Source: Lientehia hominis
GTDB taxonomy: Bacteria; Bacillota; Clostridia; Lachnospirales; Lachnospiraceae
Reading direction: 5' to 3'
Assembly (NCBI RefSeq): GCF_021044755.1
Contig: NZ_JAJNOR010000007.1
Location: forward strand, 62,001 to 126,000
DNA: 64,000 nucleotides
Shown piece by piece: positions 42,646 through 50,805 of this stretch. A program made the position numbers and the translations under genes. The number at the start of each line of letters is the position of its first letter. The first letter of the stretch is position 1. The notes beneath the pieces are model-generated. The model had not been told where the DNA came from. It searched no databases and saw nothing but the letters and a program-made list of their open reading frames with translations.

Positions 42646-43260
42646 ATGGAAGTTAAAAAAGTAACAGACAAGGAATTTAAAAAGTATGGCGCGATAGTGG
42701 AAGGAATGGATTTCTCCGGATTGGTGGACTGGGCGAAAACAACGCCGGCTCCTGATGAGGTGATTTATGAGCCTTCTGTGAAAGAGGCCGAGGAAATGGA
42801 GATCTGTGAGGCCATCAGCCGTCAGATTTATGGAGAAATGCCGATTCAGATTGGTTACTGCAACGGAAAGAATCATAAAGCGGATACGATGGAATATCAC
42901 AGAGGTGAAGAACTGGATATTGCGGTGACGGATATGATCGTGGTCGTGGGAAGCCGCGGAGATATGGACACCATGACAACGTTTGACCTGTCCAATGCAG
43001 AGGCATTTTTGGTGCCTGCTGGAACCGCCGTCCTTCTTTACAGCAGCACGCTTCATTATGCGCCCTGCAGCGCCGGCGCCGGCGTATTCCAGTGCATCAT
43101 TGTGCTGCCGGAAGGAACTAACGTGTCCAGTGAAAAGAAGAACCAGATGCAGACAGAAGAGGATAAGCTGCTCTGCATGAAAAATAAATGGGTCCTGACC
43201 CATCCGGACAGCGGAGAAGATTTTTATCCGGGCTTAAAAGGAGATATTATCCGGGTGTGA
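42646..43260 (+). CDS. DUF4867-like cupin-type protein
   Basis: From ATG 42646 (AAAAAGGAGAGGG upstream) the protein has 204 residues; an earlier in-frame ATG at 42529 lies within the metG terminator and is rejected. Recognisable features are MPIQIGYCNGKNHKADTMEY, HRGEELDIAVTDMIVVVG and VLLYSSTLHYAPCSAGAGVF, arranged like a cupin-fold beta barrel with several His residues that could bind a metal. This group, annotated DUF4867, often occurs near sugar metabolism genes, but no such link is visible here. Confidence 0.75.
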   Translation: MEVKKVTDKEFKKYGAIVEGMDFSGLVDWAKTTPAPDEVIYEPSVKEAEEMEICEAISRQIYGEMPIQIGYCNGKNHKADTMEYHRGEELDIAVTDMIVVVGSRGDMDTMTTFDLSNAEAFLVPAGTAVLLYSSTLHYAPCSAGAGVFQCIIVLPEGTNVSSEKKNQMQTEEDKLLCMKNKWVLTHPDSGEDFYPGLKGDIIRV

Positions 43261-43289
43261 CAAGGGAAGCCGGGGAAATGGAGTAAACC

Positions 43290-44063
43290 ATGATTTTTGA
43301 CAGCCATGCTCATTACGATGATGAGGCTTTTGACGAAGACCGGGATGAGATACTTTCTTCTCTGAGAGCAGGGGGAATCGGCCGGGTGGTCAATATAGGG
43401 GCGAGCCTGGAGACGACGAAGAACGCCATAGCGCTTGCGGAGCGGTATCCATTTCTTTTCGCCGCGGCCGGAGTCCATCCCAGCGATACCGGCGAGCTGA
43501 CAGAGGACAATTTTTCTTATATTGAAAAAGCGCTTCAGATGCCGAAGGTGGTGGCGCTGGGAGAAATCGGACTGGATTACCATTGGGATGAGCCAGGACG
43601 GCCAGTACAGAAAAAATGGTTTGAACGCCAGCTTCTTCTTGCCGGAGAAATGAAGATGCCGGTAGTTATCCACAGTAGGGAAGCGGCTCAGGATACCTAT
43701 GATATCATGAAGGCGTCGGGAGCGGCACAGATGCAGGGGGTGATTCACTGCTTTTCCTACGGACCGGAAATGGCCGAAAAATTTCTGGAATGGGGTTATT
43801 ATCTGGGAATCGGCGGCGTTATCACCTTTTCCAACGGAAAAAAGCTGAAAGAGGTGGTGAAGCATATGCCTCTGGACAAGATGCTTTTGGAGACAGACTG
43901 CCCGTATCTTTCGCCGGTGCCGAACCGGGGGAAGCGGAACAATTCGCTAAATCTTCACTACGTGGTAAAAGCAGTCGCGGAGCTTAAGGGGATTTCAGAA
44001 GAGACCGTGGAAAGAGTCACCTATGAGAACGCCTGCCGGTTCTACCGCCTGGACACTGAATGA
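43290..44063 (+). CDS. TatD-family metal-dependent deoxyribonuclease
   Basis: The 257-residue protein has all the TatD motifs: metal site MIFDSHAHYDDEAF at the start, ALGEIGLDYHWDEPG near 91, VIHSREAAQDTY near 127, HCFSYGPEMAEKFLEWG near 153, and LLETDCPYLSPVPNRGKRN near 200. These enzymes hydrolyse DNA or related phosphodiesters using two metal ions. It lies 16 bp before ksgA, a common pairing in Firmicutes. Confidence 0.94.
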   Translation: MIFDSHAHYDDEAFDEDRDEILSSLRAGGIGRVVNIGASLETTKNAIALAERYPFLFAAAGVHPSDTGELTEDNFSYIEKALQMPKVVALGEIGLDYHWDEPGRPVQKKWFERQLLLAGEMKMPVVIHSREAAQDTYDIMKASGAAQMQGVIHCFSYGPEMAEKFLEWGYYLGIGGVITFSNGKKLKEVVKHMPLDKMLLETDCPYLSPVPNRGKRNNSLNLHYVVKAVAELKGISEETVERVTYENACRFYRLDTE

Positions 44064-44079
44064 GAAAGGAAAAAATCCC

Positions 44080-44961
44080 ATGGCGAATCTGGGGAATCCC
44101 AAGAATACCATAGAAATCATCCAGAAATACGAGTTTGCATTTCAGAAAAGGTTTGGACAAAATTTTCTTATAGATACCCATGTGCTGGATAAGATCATCC
44201 GGGCCTCGGGAGTCACGAAAGAGGATTTTGTGCTGGAGATCGGGCCGGGAATCGGCACCATGACTCAGTACCTGGCGGAGGCAGCCAGAGCTGTCTGCGC
44301 GGTGGAGATAGACCGGAACCTGATACCGATTCTGGAGGAGACACTGGCCGGCTATGAAAATGTAGCGGTCATCAATGAGGATATCCTGAAGGTAGATGTG
44401 GCAAAGCTGGCGGAGGAAAAAAACGGGGGACGGCCCATCAAGGTAGTGGCCAACCTGCCCTATTATATCACGACGCCGATCATCATGGGGCTGTTCGAAA
44501 GCCATGTGCCGGTCGATAATATCACGATCATGGTGCAGAAAGAGGTTGCCGACCGGATGCAGACAGGGCCGGGGAGCAAGGATTACGGCGCGCTGTCCTT
44601 GGCGGTCCAGTATTATGCGGAGCCGTACATTGTGGCCAACGTACCGCCGAACTGCTTTATGCCCAGACCAAAGGTGGGGTCCGCGGTCATCCGCCTGACA
44701 CGCCACCGGGAGCCGGCTGTGCAGGTAAAGGATGAGAAGCTACTGTTCCGTCTGATCCGCGCTTCTTTTAACCAGAGGAGAAAAACTCTTCAGAATGGAT
44801 GGAGCAATTCATCGGAACTTTCCTTTTCGAAGGAAGAGATCGCGGAGGTCATAAGGGCGATGGGGCTTTCCTCCACAGTGCGGGGAGAGACGCTCACGCT
44901 GGAGCAGTTTGCCGGACTCAGCAATCTTTTATCGGAGCTTGGCGGGGGAGAAACTGAATAA
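44080..44961 (+). CDS. rsmA: 16S rRNA (adenine1518/1519-N6) dimethyltransferase
   Basis: The 293-residue methyltransferase (KsgA) starts at ATG 44080, after GAAAGGAAAAAATCCC; an upstream in-frame start inside tatD is less likely. It has KRFGQNFLIDTHVLDKIIRA at the N-terminus, the SAM site LEIGPGIGTMTQYLAEAA, the catalytic NLPYYITTPI, and FMPRPKVGSAVI. It modifies two adenines at the end of 16S rRNA during small-subunit maturation. A terminator follows. Confidence 0.97.
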   Translation: MANLGNPKNTIEIIQKYEFAFQKRFGQNFLIDTHVLDKIIRASGVTKEDFVLEIGPGIGTMTQYLAEAARAVCAVEIDRNLIPILEETLAGYENVAVINEDILKVDVAKLAEEKNGGRPIKVVANLPYYITTPIIMGLFESHVPVDNITIMVQKEVADRMQTGPGSKDYGALSLAVQYYAEPYIVANVPPNCFMPRPKVGSAVIRLTRHREPAVQVKDEKLLFRLIRASFNQRRKTLQNGWSNSSELSFSKEEIAEVIRAMGLSSTVRGETLTLEQFAGLSNLLSELGGGETE

Positions 44962-44977
44962 ACAGGAATATGAAGAG

Positions 44978-45007
44978 CCGTACCGGGGAGAAACCGGTAC
45001 GGTTTTT
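44978..45007 (+). terminator. intrinsic terminator after rsmA
   Basis: CCGTACCGG (44978-44986) and CCGGTACGG (44994-45002) form a perfect 9-bp stem with a 7-nt loop, followed by five T. Confidence 0.92.
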
Positions 45008-45095
45008 CATTGGGCAGGATTCTTTCAAGTTTTTTTCTTAAAATGGTCATATCTCCCGGATTCCCCGCATAAAATAGAGAGGAAGGAGTGGTAGT

Positions 45096-46415
45096 GTGGC
45101 AGAATATAGACGTTTTATCTCATATATATATGCCTATGAAGGCGATATGAAGACAAAGAATGTGGGCTTTGCCAAAATTGAGGCAAGGGGCGGACAATGC
45201 AGGATCAGCGTCAGTATTAAAGGAGCTTATGAATGCAGCGGCCGGGAATTGAATCTGTATGGTTATGGGAATCTGTCCGATAGCTTGCTGTTGGTGCCAT
45301 TGGGACGGATCCCGGTGAGAAATGGAGTCGGAGAAGCTGTATTCGGGAAGCAGGAAGACGACCTGAGCGGAAGCGGCTTCGGACTTGATTTTGTCAGAGG
45401 CTTGTATCTGAGGAGCCAGGCCAGCGCAAGGAAATCCTATCTGACCACCTGGGACGACGCCATTATACATATATCCAGCCTGCGGGAAGCACCTGTGGCG
45501 GGAGAAAACTGGAGAGGCGGACAAGGACTGCTGCTGAAAGCTGCGGAAGCCGCGGGAAGGCTGCAGGACGATCAGACGGATGGCCATAGGCTGGAGGAGG
45601 AAGAGACAGACCTTCTTTTTGGCATGGACACGGAATCTCCGGAAGAAAAAGAACAGGCTGAAGCGGAGCTGGAAAATCTGAAGCCAGAAGAGCCGAAATT
45701 GGAAGAGCCGGAACCGAAAGAACCAGAGCTGGAAGAAACGGAGCTGGAAGAAACGGAGCTGGATGAAGCGAGACCGAAGACGGCAGATTCTGCGGAATCA
45801 GAGCCGGAAAATGAGGTGGAAATGACCGCGGTGGCGGAAGCCGAGACGGAAGCGGCTGTTTCCGCGGAGGTATCCGAGATTTTGGAGACGTATACCGGCG
45901 GCTCGCCTGTATTGGAACGAGAGGACGGAAAAGAAGCGTTCAATCAGACGGAAAACGAGTCCAAGGCGCCGGATCAGGATGAGGAACAGAGCGATACGTT
46001 CAGCGGACGGATGCCGGATGATTTTTATTACAGGGAAGGTTTTATGGAGCTGCCTCTGTGGGACTGCCTGAAAAAGGTGCTTCCGAGAAAACGGATCCTG
46101 GCAGAAGAGGGCTGGGAAGTGCTTCAGATCCATCTTCAGGATATCGGGAGGCTGCCTAAGGAAAACTGGCCTTACGGCAACAATAGTTTTGTACTTCACG
46201 GATATTACCAGTACCGGTATCTGATTCTGGCCAGAAGAAAAAGGGTGAGACGGGAAAAATTCCAGACAGAATATCAATACATTTTGGGCGTACCTGGAAT
46301 CTTTAAGCCTCAGGAAAAGTTCATGGCATCCATGTTCGGGCTTCCGGACTTTAAAAAGGCCACAGGCCGCCGGGAAGAAAACTTCGGATTCTGGTGCGGC
46401 TCCATACAGTTATAA
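45096..46415 (+). CDS. DUF6128-like conserved Lachnospiraceae protein
   Basis: The 439-residue protein starts with GTG after GAAGGAGTGGTA. Residues 1-145 form an N-terminal domain beginning RRFISYIYAYEGDMKTKNVG, with GRELNLYGYGNLSDSLLLVP. Residues 160-300 are an acidic low-complexity linker containing near-repeats of EPELEETELEETELDEA. Residues 305-439 form a conserved C-terminal domain with RMPDDFYYREGFMELPLWDC, WPYGNNSFVLHGYYQYRYLI and FGLPDFKKATGRREENFGFW. The ends match proteins annotated DUF6128 in this family; function is unknown. Confidence 0.7.
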   Translation: MAEYRRFISYIYAYEGDMKTKNVGFAKIEARGGQCRISVSIKGAYECSGRELNLYGYGNLSDSLLLVPLGRIPVRNGVGEAVFGKQEDDLSGSGFGLDFVRGLYLRSQASARKSYLTTWDDAIIHISSLREAPVAGENWRGGQGLLLKAAEAAGRLQDDQTDGHRLEEEETDLLFGMDTESPEEKEQAEAELENLKPEEPKLEEPEPKEPELEETELEETELDEARPKTADSAESEPENEVEMTAVAEAETEAAVSAEVSEILETYTGGSPVLEREDGKEAFNQTENESKAPDQDEEQSDTFSGRMPDDFYYREGFMELPLWDCLKKVLPRKRILAEEGWEVLQIHLQDIGRLPKENWPYGNNSFVLHGYYQYRYLILARRKRVRREKFQTEYQYILGVPGIFKPQEKFMASMFGLPDFKKATGRREENFGFWCGSIQL

Positions 46416-46526
46416 TATCGGCCGATTTATATTTAGTTAAATATCTGGTTTATATTCCAGAAATTGGGCAATAATCCAGACAAAACTAAAAGTCCCTTTT
46501 GAAGGGATAAAAGAAACGGTGATATT

Positions 46527-47126
46527 ATGAACAGACAAATTTATTACCATAAAGCCGGAAAGTGGTTTTCTCCGGACTTATTTGGAGGACAGTTACAAAA
46601 ATTAGTGTCAGAAGTAAAGAAAAATACGAAAAAAGAAAATATTTTGTTTCTTTGTATAGGGAGCGACCGCTCTACAGGAGACAGCCTTGGACCTTTAGTG
46701 GGTTACAAGCTGAAAAAGACGAAGGGAGAAGAATACCGGGTATTTGGAACGTTGACACAGCCCATCCACGCAATCAATTTGAGTGAGACCATGGAGATGA
46801 TACGGCAGTATTATCAGGATTCCATCATTGTGGCGGTGGATGCCTCGGTAGGAAAATATGAACATGTGGGATATATTACGCTGGGGCGCGGCGCCATTCG
46901 GCCGGGGCTGGGGGTGAGTAAGAACCTGATGTCCGTTGGTGACATTTTCATCACGGGAATCGTGGGATATGGCGGAAATTTTGAACCGCTTTTGCAAAAC
47001 ACCCGCCTTTCTATAGTAATGGAGCTGGCAGACTGCATTTGTGCAGGAATCGGATGCGCCGGGCCCACGGATACAGAAAGGGACATGGAATATGGAAATA
47101 CCCAGAAATATCAGGCAAATTGGTGA
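46527..47126 (+). CDS. yyaC: YyaC-like spore protein (DUF1256)
   Basis: The 199-residue protein matches Bacillus YyaC, a spore protein distantly related to the germination protease Gpr. It has ILFLCIGSDRSTGDSLGPLV near 41-60, TLTQPIHAINLSETM near 77, IVAVDASVGKYEHVGYITLG near 104, and a KNLMSVGDIFITGIVGYGGN block. Its presence supports a spore-forming host. The C-terminus overlaps the following gene by 35 bases, so the pair is probably translated together. Confidence 0.9.
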   Translation: MNRQIYYHKAGKWFSPDLFGGQLQKLVSEVKKNTKKENILFLCIGSDRSTGDSLGPLVGYKLKKTKGEEYRVFGTLTQPIHAINLSETMEMIRQYYQDSIIVAVDASVGKYEHVGYITLGRGAIRPGLGVSKNLMSVGDIFITGIVGYGGNFEPLLQNTRLSIVMELADCICAGIGCAGPTDTERDMEYGNTQKYQANW

Positions 47127-48372
47127 TATAGAGCATGACCTCCACCTATATATGGAGGATTATGTGGCGACCTTTATTGAAAAGATGAAAAAGCGGAACG
47201 ACACCTGCATCGGCGTCTTTTTGGGACAGCAGGCAAAGGAGCAGGACATCCCCTGCCTGTTTGTCCGGGGAGCCGTGCTGGTGAAGGACTATGAAATAGA
47301 GGATGACCGGATCGTCATGACGGCTTCGGCATGGAACGGAGTGTATGAGCAGGCTGAGACCTGCTTTAAAGATGTGGAGATCTGCGGCTGGTTTCTGTGC
47401 AGCGGGGACAGTGGTCTGACGGATCTTTATAATCTGCAGAAGAGTCATAATGAGAACTTCAAAAGTCAGAATCAGGTGCTTTTCCTGTACGACGGGAGCA
47501 GGGAGGAAGAAGCAGCCTACCGGTTTGATTTTCACGGAGCGCACCGACTGAAGGGCTACTACATATATTATGAGCGTAACGAACAGATGCAGGAATATAT
47601 GATTTCCCTGGAACCGTCCAGAAAGACGGAATTCTCGCTGACACCGGCGTCCAGGGGAGTCTCTGACCAGGCGGCCAGACAGTTCCGCACGATCATGGAG
47701 ACTAAGCAGGGAAAAGAGGGACAAGCAGTTAAAATGGCTGCCGGCTCCCAGGAAAAAGAAACTGCCGGTCAGAATAAAAAACAGGTGCCGGGGACGGGTG
47801 TTTCCCGGTTTTTAAGGACGGTCAGCGTGGCGGCCCTTTTGTGCGGCGCAGGATTTGGCATGGCAGCCTGGTATAAGTATGATAAAATGCAGGGTGTGAA
47901 AGATGTTTTGGCCGTATTTGCCGGAAAAGACAGTATTGTGGAGGAGACGACTTCGGCTGCCGGGGCCTCGGTGGGAAAGGAAGAGAGCGGACAGGCAGTG
48001 GTGAGCGAGGTGCCGGGCAACGTATACCCTTCTGAAGCGGCGTCCGGCAGTGAGACCGTGCCGGGATCTTCCACGGCCGGGACAGATGCACAGACCTCCC
48101 AGACTCCTGCTGAGTCCGGAAGCGCGGAGACGACCGCCGAAGAAACGACGGCCGCAGAGACAACGTCTGCCGAGTCGGAAGGACAAGCAGCGGAGGCGCC
48201 TGTTTACCGGGAATATGTGGTACAGAGCGGGGATACCCTGAACAAGATCTGTGTGGAAATCTATGGTAATACCAATGCGTCTCTCGTTTCGGAAATCTGT
48301 TCACTCAACGGCATGGATAACGCAGACTTTATATTCGAAGGACAAACGCTCAAGCTTCCCGAAAAAGAATAG
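47092..48372 (+). CDS. membrane-anchored LysM protein with possible MPN-like N-terminal domain
   Basis: From ATG 47092 (AAAGGGACATGGAAT upstream) the protein has 426 residues and overlaps yyaC. Residues 15-180 form a domain with TCIGVFLGQQ, then VEICGWFLCSGDSGLTDLYN and QVLFLYDGSREEEAAYRFDF; the order of these blocks resembles a JAB/MPN fold whose metal-binding His residues are lost. A membrane segment lies near 240-260. A Ser/Thr/Glu-rich linker (about 275-370) leads to a C-terminal LysM (378-424: YVVQSGDTLNKICVEIYGN). LysM binds peptidoglycan, so the C-terminus is extracytoplasmic or in the spore intermembrane space. The MPN comparison is an inference. Confidence 0.7.
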   Translation: MEIPRNIRQIGDIEHDLHLYMEDYVATFIEKMKKRNDTCIGVFLGQQAKEQDIPCLFVRGAVLVKDYEIEDDRIVMTASAWNGVYEQAETCFKDVEICGWFLCSGDSGLTDLYNLQKSHNENFKSQNQVLFLYDGSREEEAAYRFDFHGAHRLKGYYIYYERNEQMQEYMISLEPSRKTEFSLTPASRGVSDQAARQFRTIMETKQGKEGQAVKMAAGSQEKETAGQNKKQVPGTGVSRFLRTVSVAALLCGAGFGMAAWYKYDKMQGVKDVLAVFAGKDSIVEETTSAAGASVGKEESGQAVVSEVPGNVYPSEAASGSETVPGSSTAGTDAQTSQTPAESGSAETTAEETTAAETTSAESEGQAAEAPVYREYVVQSGDTLNKICVEIYGNTNASLVSEICSLNGMDNADFIFEGQTLKLPEKE

Positions 48373-48475
48373 AGGGATATAAAATGAAAAATACCAGGAA
48401 TCTGATTTTAAGTAGTGCTATTATGGATTGTTTATTGTATAATTAAAATCTAGAAAACAGGTAAGGAAGCTTGGA

Positions 48476-49702
48476 ATGGAAAACAAAAGAGACAGAGAAA
48501 AAAGAAAACGGCAGCTTCGCGAGGGTATCATTGACAGTGAGAACCTGGAACAGGACGAGGATCTCCGGGAAGATATAAAAAAACATAGGCAATTCCGGGT
48601 AGTGATCACGGTTTTATTGATTGTCGTGATCGCAGCCGGACTTTTTGGGTATCACTATTACCAGACGCATCACCAATACCAGAAATTCAGCGCCAAGTGG
48701 GAAAAGGAGCTGAGTGAGGGAAGCTTTTCCGGTTATGAGGCGTATGGAGAAAATGTGGTGAAGTATACTCGGGACGGAGCCTCTTATATCGACCGGCGCG
48801 GAGAAGAACTGTGGAACCAGGCATTTGAAATGAAATCTCCGTTCGCCCGAACCAGCGGGGACTATGTGGCGATTGCGGACAAGAACGGATATTCCATATA
48901 CATCTGTGATAAAAGCGGGTGCCAGGGAGTGGTGACGACTACGCTGCCCATTTCCAAGGTGGCGGTTTCTTCCACTGGCGTGACCGTGGCAATCCTGGAA
49001 GACAGCAAAAGTAATTTTATCGCATTTTATGATAAATCGGGCACGAAGCTGAAAATAGAAGTGCAGACGACGCTGGCAGGAAACGGATATCCCATCGATC
49101 TGAGTATTTCGCCTAACGGGATGCTTTTGATGGTTTCTTACGTTTACCTGGATCAGGGAATCATGCAGAATCAGGTGGTATTTTACAATTTTGACGAGGA
49201 AGGCCAGAATGTAAAGGACCGGCTGGTAGGGGGCTTTAAGGAATACGGCTCGAATATGGTGGCAAAGGTGCAGTTTCTGGACGACCGGTATGCCTGCGCG
49301 TTTGCTCAGGACCGTCTGTGCTTTTATTCTCTTGAAAACACGGTAAAGCCGGAGCTTTTGCAGCAGGTTGATGTGGAAGGAGAGATCTCCAGTATCTTTT
49401 ATTCGGACAAGTATGCCGGCATGATCGTTAAAAATGAGAATGGAGATAAAGAACTGATGGTCTATGGGAGCTCGGGCAGGCTGGTATTCCGGAAGGATGT
49501 TGACATGGAATATGAAACCGCGGAAATCTCAGGAAACCATGTGCTCTTATACCGGGAAGCGGAGTGCTCAATCTATAATATGTCAGGAATCCTGAAATAT
49601 CACGGGACTTTGGACGGCAGTATTGAGAAGCTCATTTGTCTCGGAGATAATAAATATATCCAGATCGGCCCCCGGTTCATGAAAGAGCTGGAGCTGCAGT
49701 AA
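48476..49702 (+). CDS. DUF5711-type membrane protein with beta-propeller-like domain
   Basis: The 408-residue protein has a charged cytoplasmic N-terminus (1-40), one membrane segment (about 42-62, VVITVLLIVVIAAGLFGYHY) and a long outer domain built from regular beta repeats, for example VVKYTRDGASYIDRRGEELW, YVAIADKNGYSIYICDKSG and VAILEDSKSNFIAFYDKSGT. The repeats look like propeller blades. The type corresponds to the DUF5711 group common in Lachnospiraceae; its role is unknown. A TATAAT lies about 40 bp upstream without a clear -35. A 20-codon frame at 48384-48446 was seen but is not supported. Confidence 0.75.
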   Translation: MENKRDREKRKRQLREGIIDSENLEQDEDLREDIKKHRQFRVVITVLLIVVIAAGLFGYHYYQTHHQYQKFSAKWEKELSEGSFSGYEAYGENVVKYTRDGASYIDRRGEELWNQAFEMKSPFARTSGDYVAIADKNGYSIYICDKSGCQGVVTTTLPISKVAVSSTGVTVAILEDSKSNFIAFYDKSGTKLKIEVQTTLAGNGYPIDLSISPNGMLLMVSYVYLDQGIMQNQVVFYNFDEEGQNVKDRLVGGFKEYGSNMVAKVQFLDDRYACAFAQDRLCFYSLENTVKPELLQQVDVEGEISSIFYSDKYAGMIVKNENGDKELMVYGSSGRLVFRKDVDMEYETAEISGNHVLLYREAECSIYNMSGILKYHGTLDGSIEKLICLGDNKYIQIGPRFMKELELQ

Positions 49703-49736
49703 AAACGGCGTACTGCCGATGCGAAAGAGGGAAAAT

Positions 49737-50660
49737 ATGACAATGAAGAAACCAGTACTTGTAATTATGGCCGCGGGCATGGGCAGCCGTTACGGCGGAC
49801 TGAAGCAGATCGATCCGGTGGATGAGTATGGAAATATCATCATGGATTTTTCTATATATGATGCGAAACAGGCCGGATTTGAAAAAGTGGTATTTATTAT
49901 AAAAAAGGAAAACGAGGCGGATTTCCGGGCGGCAGTGGGGAACAGGATCGGAAGCCAGATGGAGACCGCTTATGTCTATCAGGACCTGCATGACATTCCC
50001 GCGGGATTTGAAGTGCCGGCCGGCCGGGTGAAGCCCTGGGGGACCGGCCATGCGATCTTGAGCTGCAGAAATGAAGTGGACGGTCCTTTTGCTGTGATCA
50101 ATGCGGATGACTACTATGGGAGAGAAGCGTTCCAGGTGATCTTTGATTATCTGGTGACTTATGAGGATGATTCCAGATACCGCTTTGCCATGGTGGGATA
50201 CCAGGTGGAAAATACGCTTACAGATCATGGCAGTGTGGCAAGAGGCGTCTGTGAGACGGACGGAGACGGCATGCTCACGGCTATAACGGAGAGGACGCGC
50301 ATTGAACGGAGAGGTGCTGATATTGTTTTTGCGGAGGATAATGGAGAAACGGTGAAGATTCCAGAGGGGACTCTGGTATCCATGAATCTGTGGGGGTTCA
50401 GCAAAAGTATTTTGAAAGAGATGGAGCTCCGTTTTCCTGCATTCCTGAATCGGACATTACGGGAGAACCCCATGAAGGGCGAATTCTTTATCCCTACGGT
50501 AGTAGGAGCCCTAATCGAGGAAGAGAGAGCCTGCGTCCAGGTACTCCATTCTCATGACAGGTGGTTTGGAGTCACCTATAAGGAAGACAAGGAAGCGGTG
50601 GTCAGAGCGGTCCGGGATTTAAAGGAAAAGGGACTTTATCCGGAACGGCTTTGGAGCTGA
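49737..50660 (+). CDS. sugar-phosphate nucleotidyltransferase-like protein
   Basis: The 307-residue protein starts at ATG 49737, after AAAGAGGGAAAAT. It has the nucleotidyltransferase signature VLVIMAAGMGSRYGGLKQID at 6-25, a GTGHAILSCRNEVDGPFAVI block near 100 and the metal-binding INADDYYGREAF near 120. Enzymes of this fold join a sugar phosphate to a nucleotide. The specific sugar cannot be read. It stands between a membrane protein and the second two-component system, without an obvious partner. Confidence 0.85.
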   Translation: MTMKKPVLVIMAAGMGSRYGGLKQIDPVDEYGNIIMDFSIYDAKQAGFEKVVFIIKKENEADFRAAVGNRIGSQMETAYVYQDLHDIPAGFEVPAGRVKPWGTGHAILSCRNEVDGPFAVINADDYYGREAFQVIFDYLVTYEDDSRYRFAMVGYQVENTLTDHGSVARGVCETDGDGMLTAITERTRIERRGADIVFAEDNGETVKIPEGTLVSMNLWGFSKSILKEMELRFPAFLNRTLRENPMKGEFFIPTVVGALIEEERACVQVLHSHDRWFGVTYKEDKEAVVRAVRDLKEKGLYPERLWS

Positions 50661-50680
50661 ACACCGCATAAACAGGCAGT

Positions 50681-50744
50681 TTTATGAAAAATTAAGAATG
50701 TTTATATTAGTTTATGAGCGCCGGGCGGCAGAATGTGTTATGAT
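50681..50744 (+). promoter_or_regulatory. second two-component promoter region with shared 18-bp element
   Basis: TTTATGAAAAATTAAGAA at 50681-50698 differs by one base from the element at 23374-23391. Further TTTATRA-like half-sites follow at 50701 and 50711, giving four half-sites spaced 9-11 bp apart. A TATGAT -10-like hexamer is at 50739-50744. The phasing fits an OmpR-family activator. Confidence 0.5.
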
Positions 50745-50805
50745 GTACCATAGGCGGAGAGGGTATTCCTGACTGCCATTTGGATAAAAGGGAGATGCAG
50801 GATAC

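Noticed and set aside
41899..43203. A 434-codon minus-strand frame across metG and the DUF4867-like gene
   Set aside because: It spans the metG terminator and two supported genes on the opposite strand; the composition is antisense-like.
48384..48446. A 20-codon frame between the LysM protein and the DUF5711-type gene
   Set aside because: It has a plausible ATG but is very short, lacks a recognisable function and overlaps the likely promoter of the next gene.
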